Position numbers and translations under genes: made by a program
Part shown: one piece after another, positions 1 through 6,045 of the stretch
Numbering within the stretch: the stretch's first letter is position 1
Layout of the letters: the number at the start of each line of letters is the position of its first letter
From: Acidobacteriota bacterium
GTDB lineage: Bacteria; Acidobacteriota; UBA6911; RPQK01; JADFOI01
Assembly (NCBI GenBank): GCA_022545645.1
Contig: JACZQQ010000143.1
Span: forward strand, 1-6,966
Direction: 5' to 3'
Length of the DNA stretch: 6,966 nucleotides
Notes under the pieces: model-generated
Told to the model about the DNA's origin: nothing
Seen by the model: the letters and a program-made list of their open reading frames with translations, nothing else
Databases searched by the model: none

Positions 1-149
1 TCCTCAACGTGCTGCAGAGAGTACGTTTGCGGGGGCCTCTGTCGCGCGCCTTGCCAGGTCGTCGCTTTCGTCGCTTCGTGACAAGAACCTATGCATAATC
101 CGGGCCAGAATTCACAAGATCAGATGATGCAGCTAACATTTTATCTTCC

Positions 150-2000
150 ATGATTCGTGTTCTCAATCTCTCCAAGTCCTACGGTTCCAACCTATTGCTG
201 GATGACATCAGCTTTCTGATGAATCCGGGCGAGCGGCTCGGTCTTATCGGCCGCAATGGCCACGGTAAGACCACCCTGTTCCGGCTCCTTCTCGGAACCG
301 AGAGGCCAGATGGCGGGGAGATCGTGGTGCCCAAACATTACCGGATCGGTCACCTGTCCCAGCATCTCGAGTTCAGCCTGGATAGCGTTCTGGCCGAGGC
401 TTGCAGCGCACTCCCCGGGTCGGAAGACGGCACCGACCTCACTTACCGGGCGGAAGCCGCGCTGCACGGGCTGGGATTCGAGGGAGAGTTGCTGCAGTGC
501 TCCCCTGAAAAGCTGTCGGGCGGCTATCAGGTGCGTCTCAACCTTGCCAAGGTACTGGTTTCCGAGCCCAACCTGTTGTTGTTGGACGAGCCCACCAATT
601 ACCTGGACATTGTCTCCATGCGCTGGTTGAAGCGTTTTCTTTGTGCCTGGCGTGGCGAGATGATTCTGATCACCCACTATCGGGAGTTCATGGACCAGGT
701 GACGACCCATACCATGGCGATTCATCGTTGCAAGTTGCGCAAGGTGGAAGGTACGACCCACAAGGTCTTCGCGCAGATTGCCCAGGAAGAGGAGATCCAT
801 GAAAAGACGCGCCTGAATCAGGAACGGGATCGTCGTCAGCAGGAGCGGTTCATCCAGCGGTTTCGGGCCAAGGCCACCAAGGCCAGGGCGGTGCAATCGC
901 GTATTAGAAAGCTGGAGAAGGTGGAGACCCTGGAGCGTCTCGACGAGATCCATGATCTGAGCTTCCGCTTCCATGCCGCTCCTTTTGCGGCCAAGAAGAT
1001 CATGGAGGTGGAGGGACTTTCCTTTCACTACCCCGATGGGCCGACCCTGATCGAGGAATTGAAGTTTCGGATGGGCGCAAAGGATCGGATCGCGGTAATC
1101 GGCCCCAATGGTCGAGGAAAGACGACACTCCTGTCGTTGTTCGCCCATGTCCTTCAGCCGGTCACCGGCAAGATTCAGCTGCATCCCAAGGCTCAGGTGG
1201 CCTACTTCGGTCAGAATAATGTGGAGCGCCTGGATCCCGAAAAGACCATAGAGGAAGAGATCCAATCGGCCCATCCCGACCATAGCCGCGGGGCCGCACG
1301 CAGGATTTGCGGTCTCATGATGTTCCCGGGTAACGATGCCCTCAAGAAAGTACAGGTCCTCTCCGGTGGCGAGAAGAGTCGTGTCCTGTTGGGCAAGCTC
1401 CTGGTGAGCCCTGCCAATCTGTTGATTCTGGACGAGCCCACCAATCACCTGGACATGCAGTCGACCGAGGGCCTCATGCATGCACTGGAGGTCTTCGAAG
1501 GAGCGGTCGTGTTGGTCACTCACAGTGAGCTGATTTTACGCCGGGTGGCCAACCGGCTCGTCGTTTTCGACGACGGGAAGAGCTGTGTGTTTGAGGGCGG
1601 CTACCAGGATTTTCTCGAGCGGGTGGGCTGGAAGGAAGAGCAGGAGGCTCAGAACCAGGTGGCCAAACGGACTCCGGAGCGGGGAAGAAGTCGTAAAGAA
1701 CTGCGTCGCCTGCGGGCACAGGTCATTGCGGAGCGTTCCAAGCGTCTAAAGCCCCTGAAGACTCGGATCGAGGGGGTCGAGAAGGAGATGGCCGCCCGCG
1801 AAGAGGAGGCGAGAGAGGTCGAAGCTCTGCTGTGTGAGGCGGCAACCGAAGGCGAGAGGGAGTCGATCGCCAAGCTGGCGCAGCGCAGTCGTGTCCTCAA
1901 GCCTGAGATTCAGAACCTCTCTGAGAAGCTGGAGGAGCTCGTCACAGAGCACGACAGGTTGATGCCGGAGTTCGAAAAACGGTTAGCCGAACTGGAATAA
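150..2000 (+). CDS. ABC-F family ATP-binding cassette protein (Uup/YheS-like)
   Basis: This is a 616-residue soluble protein with two fused ATPase domains and no membrane segments, which defines the ABC-F class (translation factors, ribosome-protection proteins and Uup-like proteins) rather than a transporter. Domain 1 has Walker A GRNGHGKT (34-41), signature LSGGYQ (122-127) and Walker B LLLLDEP (142-148). Domain 2 has Walker A GPNGRGKT (318-325), signature LSGGEKSR (404-411) and Walker B LLILDEP (424-430). Both catalytic glutamates (147, 429) are present. A charged linker (about 210-275) matches the ABC-F interdomain arm that reaches toward the P-site tRNA, and a charged coiled coil (about 495-616) closes the protein. 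The switch-His motifs read THYR (H176) and THSE (H458) instead of the usual SHDR. The start is the first in-frame ATG before the family N-terminus MIRVLNLSKSYG. No Shine-Dalgarno site precedes it, so initiation may be weak or leaderless. The exact subfamily and any antibiotic-resistance role cannot be assigned. Confidence 0.95.
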   Translation: MIRVLNLSKSYGSNLLLDDISFLMNPGERLGLIGRNGHGKTTLFRLLLGTERPDGGEIVVPKHYRIGHLSQHLEFSLDSVLAEACSALPGSEDGTDLTYRAEAALHGLGFEGELLQCSPEKLSGGYQVRLNLAKVLVSEPNLLLLDEPTNYLDIVSMRWLKRFLCAWRGEMILITHYREFMDQVTTHTMAIHRCKLRKVEGTTHKVFAQIAQEEEIHEKTRLNQERDRRQQERFIQRFRAKATKARAVQSRIRKLEKVETLERLDEIHDLSFRFHAAPFAAKKIMEVEGLSFHYPDGPTLIEELKFRMGAKDRIAVIGPNGRGKTTLLSLFAHVLQPVTGKIQLHPKAQVAYFGQNNVERLDPEKTIEEEIQSAHPDHSRGAARRICGLMMFPGNDALKKVQVLSGGEKSRVLLGKLLVSPANLLILDEPTNHLDMQSTEGLMHALEVFEGAVVLVTHSELILRRVANRLVVFDDGKSCVFEGGYQDFLERVGWKEEQEAQNQVAKRTPERGRSRKELRRLRAQVIAERSKRLKPLKTRIEGVEKEMAAREEEAREVEALLCEAATEGERESIAKLAQRSRVLKPEIQNLSEKLEELVTEHDRLMPEFEKRLAELE

Positions 2001-2034
2001 GAGAGAAGGGGGACTGTCCCCCTTCTCTCTTATT
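1996..2034. terminator. Perfect 18-bp inverted repeat between convergent genes, likely bidirectional terminator
   Basis: The arms 1996-2013 and 2017-2034 are perfectly complementary around a CTG loop (2014-2016), with a GGGGGA/TCCCCC core and outer AATAAGAGAGAA/TTCTCTCTTATT. The ABC-F stop TAA (1998-2000) lies in the left arm. The TAA of the convergent small gene (2030-2032 on the complement) lies in the right arm. The position and symmetry suit a shared transcript-end hairpin. Only a broken T run follows on either side, so it is not a textbook intrinsic terminator. A dispersed REP-like palindrome inserted at the gene ends is the alternative. Confidence 0.7.
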
Positions 2035-2287
2035 TCCCATACTTCTCCCGCCACAGTCGCTGGTGGGTCTCATACAAATCGTCGCGCATTTCGGTGAACT
2101 GGCCGTCACAATCGTGTTGGGCAGGGGTTTCCGGAGGCTTGGTCGAGTAGTAAACCACGTTTTTGAGGACCCCTCCACGGGTGCTGAAATGAATGTGGTT
2201 CGGACGATTCGAATTGGCGATCAGCACGTAGAACATGATGCCCACTGCCAGGAGCACCGAAGCCATGATCAGCAATGCCTTCTTCAT
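2030..2287 (-). CDS. Small single-pass membrane-anchored protein, function unknown
   Basis: I do not recognise this 85-residue protein as a named family. Residues 1-3 are MKK and residues 4-24 form one hydrophobic segment, so it is probably an N-terminally anchored inner-membrane protein or has an uncleaved signal. The remaining ~60 residues are polar and end in a charged, probably helical tail (about 63-85). The stretch HIHFSTRGGVLKNVVYY (31-47) may form a short beta unit, and there is a single cysteine (C60). The gene lies 21 bp downstream of the DUF2911 gene on the same strand, so the two are probably cotranscribed. A weak GGA sits 12 nt before the ATG, within a CAGGA-GT-TCCTG palindrome (2293-2304). 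Its stop codon is inside the convergent hairpin. Being real rests on the clean TM-plus-tail design and the operon position. Confidence 0.7.
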   Translation of the reverse strand: MKKALLIMASVLLAVGIMFYVLIANSNRPNHIHFSTRGGVLKNVVYYSTKPPETPAQHDCDGQFTEMRDDLYETHQRLWREKYGK

Positions 2288-2308
2288 AAGCGCAGGAGTT
2301 CCTGTTTC

Positions 2309-2878
2309 TTACTCGCTGACGTTGAAGGTCGCTCTCAGTTGAAGAGTGGCCCATTTCATCAGGACCTCAGCACTCTCGTCGTCAACGGGGTTCAACTCGA
2401 TGGTGAATTGCTCCACACTTTCGGCAAGGACGGAATGCTCCAAGGGGGTCTCGGCGAAGTCGCTTGCCGGGTTGCGATCGAGTCCCCCAACGTCGGGTTC
2501 CGAGTTGAAAATGAGGTGCCAGTCCTCTGAGCTGACCTTCTTGGCCCAAATCGAATACCTTCCTGCTTGAATGACCGTGTCGCCAAATATCAGGTCGCTG
2601 TTGGTTTCAATGGTGGTCGCGTCGTTCATCCCCAGTCTCCATATCTGGCCATCCTGCAGTTGGGACAGCATATCCCTGCCCTGGAGTACAGGGCGCCCGT
2701 AGTTAATGGAAACTTGGGTCGCACCGAGCGCTATTTCAGCCGTCCCTCGGTTACTGGATGGAGCTGGCTCGGCTTGTTCCCCACTGGAAGCAGCGGGTTG
2801 TTCGGCGGTCTGCGGCGAACTGCAGGCTGCAGCCCAAAAGGTCAGAGCAAGGAAAATAACAAAATTTCGATACATCAT
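2309..2878 (-). CDS. DUF2911 domain lipoprotein
   Basis: This is a 189-residue putative lipoprotein. A hydrophobic signal (residues 4-18) ends in WAAAC, with the lipidation Cys at C19. The lipobox is weak because Ala replaces the usual Leu at -3. A Ser/Glu/Ala/Pro-rich linker (about 20-43) follows, then a DUF2911 domain (about 45-188). That family's conserved pattern is visible: YGRPVLQGRDML (60-71), a WRLG element (80-83), NDATTIE (85-91), QAGRYSIWA (104-112) and W120. DUF2911 proteins are small beta-rich envelope proteins without an established activity. Two ATGs are adjacent (2878 and 2875). A GGAGG at 2882-2886 lies 3 nt from the first and 6 nt from the second, so the second (188 residues) may be the true start. 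It probably heads a two-gene unit with the downstream small membrane protein. No clear promoter is visible in the 186 bp upstream. Confidence 0.9.
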   Translation of the reverse strand: MMYRNFVIFLALTFWAAACSSPQTAEQPAASSGEQAEPAPSSNRGTAEIALGATQVSINYGRPVLQGRDMLSQLQDGQIWRLGMNDATTIETNSDLIFGDTVIQAGRYSIWAKKVSSEDWHLIFNSEPDVGGLDRNPASDFAETPLEHSVLAESVEQFTIELNPVDDESAEVLMKWATLQLRATFNVSE

Positions 2879-3064
2879 GTGCCTCCGATGGCTGAAAGTC
2901 TATCAGTTTGGTCCGAATCTAGAAACGCTTTAGGTTTTGAATTGTGAATTTCGACTTTCTGTGGTGTGCAAGGAGGGCGTGTCGTGGGTGCGGCGATGGT
3001 TCTGGCCGGTATTCTGGTACTGGCTGGTTCGAGTTGAAGATAACTCACCCAAGGATCTGCAGCG
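2879..3064. other. Intergenic region with a possible decayed hydrophobic ORF
   Basis: These 186 bp separate the exported hydrolase from the DUF2911 gene, both leftward. The DUF2911 ribosome site (2882-2886) lies at the left end, and no convincing -35/-10 pair is seen on either strand. On the + strand an AGGAGGG (2971-2977) is followed by two short overlapping reading frames. One begins with GTG at 2979 and gives a Trp-rich peptide ending at 3071. Another contains MVLAGILVLAGSS (from 2996), which reads like a signal-peptide core cut off by TGA. Either could be chance or the relic of a lost gene. No hairpin terminator for the hydrolase operon is evident. Confidence 0.3.
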
Positions 3065-4021
3065 TCAGTGAAGCTTCCCGGGAAGAAAGTCTTTTCTCGC
3101 TAACCAATCGGCTACTTCCGTAGTGACTTTGGATTCCACGCCCAGGTAAGAGTGTCCCTGACCCGGGGTGTGGGTGGGATCCGGATCAATCACCTCGATG
3201 TAATCCATTTTGCCTGCCCCGGCCTTCTTGAGCTCCTCCTGCCACTCTACTCGGGCAAGCTTGTCGGTGCTGTTGTGAAGCAAGAGGAAGGGTCTTTGGA
3301 TCTTGGGGATCCAGTTCACGGGAACGGTATTGGCCTCCGGCCCCCTGTAGTTGAGGAAGGTGTGGTAAGACAGAGCCTCCATGCGCCCAAAGAGGGAGAT
3401 CAGGAAAAGCTCATCTCCTCGTCCCTGATCCATTCTGATTTTCGCTTCGCGAACCACTTCATCGTATTTTGATCGGGAGCCCAGGTGAGTATCGACCGTG
3501 GCCTGCCGCAAATCAGCGATCGCTCCCGACAGCCCTACTAACTTGACTCTCGGATCTTCGGTGATGGCCATGTAGTAGGGAACAAAAGTCGAGCCCAGGC
3601 TATGGCCCACCAGAAAGATCTCCTCTGCTCCCTGAGAGATGAGATAATCGATCCCTGCCTTTAGGTCCTTGACCCCATCTTCAAAAGTAGATCGGTAGTA
3701 TCTGTGGCCACTGTCACGACGGTTCAAGCCCAAACCGAGATATCCTTTTTCCGCCAGAAGAGGGGGGAGAAAACCGGTGATGCTTCCGTAAAAACTCCCT
3801 CCCGTGCCATGGGTCACCAGAACCGCCCTCTTGGGCCGTGCATTGACCTTGGGCTCCGGCCGATACAGAGCCCCCTGCAGGGTCACTCCATCCTCAGTGA
3901 CCACCCGCACCAGTTCGACCTTGACCTGGGCCGGGATTTCCCAGGCTCCAGCCGTAACCGTGCCTGTGCCCCATAAAAAGGCGATCCCCCAAAGAAGAGT
4001 TCTAGAGGCTAAATGAGACAT
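3065..4021 (-). CDS. Exported alpha/beta hydrolase (serine esterase-like)
   Basis: This 318-residue protein has the alpha/beta-hydrolase fold. A Sec signal peptide covers about residues 1-26 (hydrophobic 8-22, likely cleavage near TAGA), placing it in the periplasm or outside the cell. The HGTGG motif (71-75) is the oxyanion-hole loop and GHSLGS (139-144) is the nucleophile elbow with Ser141. Asp253 (in NSTDKL) and His290 (in GQGHSYLG) complete the likely Ser-Asp-His triad, in the expected order. The protein resembles esterases and prolyl-oligopeptidase-type hydrolases lacking a propeller domain. The substrate cannot be told from sequence. The ATG lies 3 nt after the stop of the small ABM-like gene, with a modest AAGGGA 9 nt upstream. 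It is the last gene of the GMC operon, so it may act on the same or a related compound, although in a different compartment from the cytosolic GMC enzyme. Confidence 0.92.
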   Translation of the reverse strand: MSHLASRTLLWGIAFLWGTGTVTAGAWEIPAQVKVELVRVVTEDGVTLQGALYRPEPKVNARPKRAVLVTHGTGGSFYGSITGFLPPLLAEKGYLGLGLNRRDSGHRYYRSTFEDGVKDLKAGIDYLISQGAEEIFLVGHSLGSTFVPYYMAITEDPRVKLVGLSGAIADLRQATVDTHLGSRSKYDEVVREAKIRMDQGRGDELFLISLFGRMEALSYHTFLNYRGPEANTVPVNWIPKIQRPFLLLHNSTDKLARVEWQEELKKAGAGKMDYIEVIDPDPTHTPGQGHSYLGVESKVTTEVADWLARKDFLPGKLH

Positions 4022-4024
4022 GGA

Positions 4025-4294
4025 CTACATCCCTTCGCCAATCCAGATTTCGGGCTCGCTGACGACCCCGGCTTCCTGCATCTTGTCCTTGAGGTCTTCA
4101 GAGTTCAGCATGGCCTGAAAGCTTTCGACGTTTTCGGCACCCCAGACCAGGAGCACCAGGTTCTCATCTCCTGTTTTGCGGAAGACCCCGATTTCACTCA
4201 ATCCTGCAGCACTTCGGCGCTCGACGTCCTCATCGTAAGCCGGTCTCCAGGACTCATAGTCAGCCACCCGGTGTTGCAAAAAGATGGTCGGCAT
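4025..4294 (-). CDS. Small ferredoxin-fold (ABM/Dabb-like) protein
   Basis: This 89-residue protein begins MPTIFLQHRVADYESWRPAYDED and its pattern suggests a dimeric alpha-beta barrel (ferredoxin-like) protein. A short strand is followed by a helix starting at the YxxWRPAYD motif (13-21), then GVFRKTGDENLVLLVW (36-51), a second helix with FQAMLNSEDLKDKMQEAG (59-76), and a final strand EIWIG. Related small proteins include antibiotic-biosynthesis-monooxygenase-like and cyclase-like proteins, but many have no known activity. The start at 4294 is chosen because an AGGAG lies 7 nt upstream and the protein then starts exactly at the conserved strand. A longer frame to 4345 would read into the GMC gene. 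It sits 10 nt after GMC and 3 nt before the hydrolase, so all three are almost certainly cotranscribed. Confidence 0.88.
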   Translation of the reverse strand: MPTIFLQHRVADYESWRPAYDEDVERRSAAGLSEIGVFRKTGDENLVLLVWGAENVESFQAMLNSEDLKDKMQEAGVVSEPEIWIGEGM

Positions 4295-4301
4295 GTTTAT
4301 T

Positions 4302-4307
4302 CTCCTA
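4302..4307 (-). promoter_or_regulatory. Ribosome binding site overlapping the GMC stop codon
   Basis: On the minus strand TAGGAG is read here. AGGAG (4302-4306) is the Shine-Dalgarno core, 7 nt from the ATG at 4294, and it shares bases with the GMC stop TAG (4305-4307). This fixes the small gene's start and makes translational coupling with GMC likely. Confidence 0.75.
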
Positions 4308-5810
4308 TCCCTTGAAATGGCGTTCCACAATACGGGCTGCCGCAAAGACGGTCACGGCTGCCTGTGGGGTGCCGGTGTTCCCGGTGGTCACCCGGGGAAT
4401 GACGCTGGCATCCGCAATATACAAGTTGTCCACATCGTGCGATTCGAAGTACGGGTTGACCACGGAAGTCCTGGGGTCGATCCCCGCCCGGCACGAGCCG
4501 ACTCGATGCGAACCTGAAGTTGTCGGTGTCATGGGCACGGGGACATCAATGGAAGTGATCTTGCGGGCCCCCATTTTTTTCAAGATCTCATGAGAGATTC
4601 CCAGTGCCTCCTTGGCCCGTCGAATGGTCAGGCTGTGATCGCCGCTGTAAAGAATTCTTCCATCCGGGTCCATCGCCCAGCGTCCAGGGGCCTTGGCCAT
4701 GGCGGGATTGAGCGTCCCTATCCGGAAAATTCCCCCCTCCCGCATGAACTTCTTGTGCTCCCAGCCAAACTCCGGCGCAAAGGTATTTAAAGCTGCCAAG
4801 GCGGGGAATTGCCCACCGCCCAGGTCGGCCCGAAAGAGCAGCCGTCCTAAGGCATCCTTGCGGTTGTCATTGATCATGAAGTAACCTCGCACGCTTCCTA
4901 CCTCTCCATCACCCATAGGGTCGTCAAAGATAGCGGCGATACCCGGAATCCTGGGGTGCCCATCGATGTGTTTTCCGATATTCGGATTGGACACCACGAT
5001 CGGATTTCCTGCCCATTCGGGAGGCCCATAGCCGGAGCGCATCAAAAGCAATGGCGTTTTCCGGTATCCACAGGCCAGAATGATGTGGTCGGCCGTCAGT
5101 TCGTAAGTGGAATCGGCACCCCGGCAGATCAGGCCGCGAGCTACCCCCCGCCTTCCTTTGGCATCAATCAGGATCTTCTCCACTAAAGTGTCGGCCAGGA
5201 TGTCCACCCCATATTTTTCCGCCTTGGGGATATAGGAGACCAGGGTGCTGGAGCGTGCCTCGTACTTGCACATGTGCCCTCCGGAACAAAAGCCGCAGTA
5301 GATGCAATTGCGCCTTGCCCCTTCCTGCCGTTGCGGGTCATATCCCATCTGTTTGGCGACCCGATAGAAGAGCCGGTTTCCACGAGTGTTGGCCTCGTCA
5401 GGATAGGGATGGACGTTGAATTCCCGGCGGGTTTCCTCCACCGCCTCGCGAAGATTCTCCTCAGTCCAGTCCACTCCGGTTTCCTCTTGCCAATGGAGGT
5501 AGTCGATGGGAAAGGGAAGAAATGCCGAGGCTTGCCAGTGCAGTGAACTTCCCCCCACGATCTTGGCCCCCCCGTCCTCCCAGTGAAAGGCAGGGTCCTG
5601 TCCCCTCATGTTGGTGAACCTCTGGCGTCTCAAGGGGATTCCGTACCCGGGTCGGGGAGCGCCCTTGAGATATGGGCCTGCCTCAATGAGAGCGATCTTC
5701 AGGCGATCACGAGTTGCTGGATGGACACCCTTTTCGGCAATGTTGGCGGCCAGAATGGGTCCCGAAAAGCCGGCACCGATAATCGCTACATCGTACTGTG
5801 ACTCTGGCAT
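4305..5810 (-). CDS. GMC-family FAD-dependent oxidoreductase with four-cysteine cluster
   Basis: This 501-residue flavoprotein of the glucose-methanol-choline family would oxidise an alcohol or sugar-type hydroxyl. The FAD-binding Rossmann motif is GAGFSG (12-17), with Glu43 in the second strand (IEAG). VGGSSLHW (85-92) is the family FAD-contact loop. In the C-terminal domain SHRVGSCRAG gives the catalytic His435 and GNTGTPQAA gives the paired Asn478; NLYIADASVIP (462-472) is the family FAD/product element. C169-x2-C172-x2-C175-x5-C181 resembles the Cys-rich segment of gluconate/fructose dehydrogenase-like members, some of which carry an Fe-S cluster. No signal peptide is seen, so it is probably cytosolic. 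The ATG at 5810 is chosen because an AGAGGAG lies 7 nt upstream and the flavoprotein N-terminus follows at once. It heads a three-gene operon. The electron acceptor and substrate are unknown. Confidence 0.93.
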   Translation of the reverse strand: MPESQYDVAIIGAGFSGPILAANIAEKGVHPATRDRLKIALIEAGPYLKGAPRPGYGIPLRRQRFTNMRGQDPAFHWEDGGAKIVGGSSLHWQASAFLPFPIDYLHWQEETGVDWTEENLREAVEETRREFNVHPYPDEANTRGNRLFYRVAKQMGYDPQRQEGARRNCIYCGFCSGGHMCKYEARSSTLVSYIPKAEKYGVDILADTLVEKILIDAKGRRGVARGLICRGADSTYELTADHIILACGYRKTPLLLMRSGYGPPEWAGNPIVVSNPNIGKHIDGHPRIPGIAAIFDDPMGDGEVGSVRGYFMINDNRKDALGRLLFRADLGGGQFPALAALNTFAPEFGWEHKKFMREGGIFRIGTLNPAMAKAPGRWAMDPDGRILYSGDHSLTIRRAKEALGISHEILKKMGARKITSIDVPVPMTPTTSGSHRVGSCRAGIDPRTSVVNPYFESHDVDNLYIADASVIPRVTTGNTGTPQAAVTVFAAARIVERHFKG

Positions 5811-5817
5811 GTTCGTG

Positions 5818-5824
5818 CTCCTCT
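5818..5824 (-). promoter_or_regulatory. Ribosome binding site of the GMC gene
   Basis: AGAGGAG on the minus strand stands 7 nt before the ATG at 5810. It supports that start over an in-frame ATG 40 codons further upstream (5930), which lies in the repeat-bearing intergenic DNA and has no such site. Confidence 0.75.
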
Positions 5825-5857
5825 TGGGTCCATGAAGGATAATTTTTGGTTCGGGGG

Positions 5858-5886
5858 ATTTTATACCTTTGAGGAGCATTAGAAAA
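5858..5886 (-). promoter_or_regulatory. Candidate sigma-70-type promoter of the GMC operon
   Basis: On the minus strand a -10-like TAAAAT (5858-5863, with overlapping TATAAA at 5860-5865) lies 17 bp from a poor -35-like TTTTCT (5881-5886). It sits about 50 bp upstream of the GMC ATG, leaving a plausible short leader. The -10 is good and the -35 weak, so an activator may be needed. Confidence 0.35.
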
Positions 5887-5899
5887 GCACTGCGTGCTT
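5885..5899. repeat. Inverted repeat AAGCAC-TGC-GTGCTT
   Basis: This is a perfect 6-bp inverted repeat with a 3-nt centre. It abuts the candidate -35 of the GMC promoter. It could be an operator half-site pair or a small hairpin; the sequence alone does not decide. Confidence 0.4.
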
Positions 5900-5905
5900 C
5901 GCCCG

Positions 5906-5929
5906 CCCGTGCCTTCGTGCTTTCGTGCA
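5906..5929. repeat. Period-8 TTCGTGC-type short tandem repeat
   Basis: There are three consecutive 8-bp units, CCCGTGCC, TTCGTGCT and TTCGTGCA, sharing the core CGTGC. The array lies in the divergent intergenic region upstream of the GMC operon. A similar TTCGT-rich stretch (TCGCTTTCGTCGCTTCGTG, 62-80) lies upstream of the ABC-F gene. Such short degenerate repeats may be a dispersed intergenic sequence of this genome. Confidence 0.45.
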
Positions 5930-6033
5930 AATGGGCGCCTCTGGAATGTGGGAGGCACCTCAGGGCCGAATCCGTTTCGTTTGCGACTCTTGTGTCCTCG
6001 ACAATCTGAGACTAGACTTCATCTAGACCCAAA

Positions 6034-6040
6034 AAGGAGG
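6034..6040 (+). promoter_or_regulatory. Strong Shine-Dalgarno site of the lipocalin-like gene
   Basis: AAGGAGG, extended to AAAGGAGG from 6033, matches the anti-Shine-Dalgarno complement and stands 5 nt from the ATG at 6046. It is the strongest ribosome site in the window and suggests efficient translation. Confidence 0.8.
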
Positions 6041-6045
6041 AAGCA

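Noticed and set aside
66..99. Promoter for the ABC-F gene with CATAAT (94-99) as -10
   Set aside because: No -35-like hexamer is found at 16-18 bp, so the call would rest on a single weak hexamer.
1..149. Possible end of an upstream gene
   Set aside because: All three + strand frames are open briefly from base 1 (stops at 79-81, 96-98 and 125-127), but none gives a recognisable C-terminus.
192..1523. 443-codon open frame on the minus strand inside the ABC-F gene
   Set aside because: It is antisense to a gene with complete family motifs and its translation shows no recognisable domain; long antisense frames are common in such codon-biased DNA.
2063..2530. 155-codon + strand frame over the DUF2911 and small membrane genes
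   Set aside because: It overlaps two well-supported minus-strand genes and shows no domain pattern.
4295..4345. Longer start for the small ABM-like protein at 4345
   Set aside because: It would run 41 bp into the GMC gene; the AGGAG at 4302-4306 and the conserved N-terminus favour 4294.
5811..5930. Upstream ATG at 5930 extending the GMC protein by 40 residues
   Set aside because: The extra stretch lies in repeat-bearing intergenic DNA, lacks a ribosome site and does not fit the flavoprotein N-terminus, while 5810 has AGAGGAG at 7 nt.
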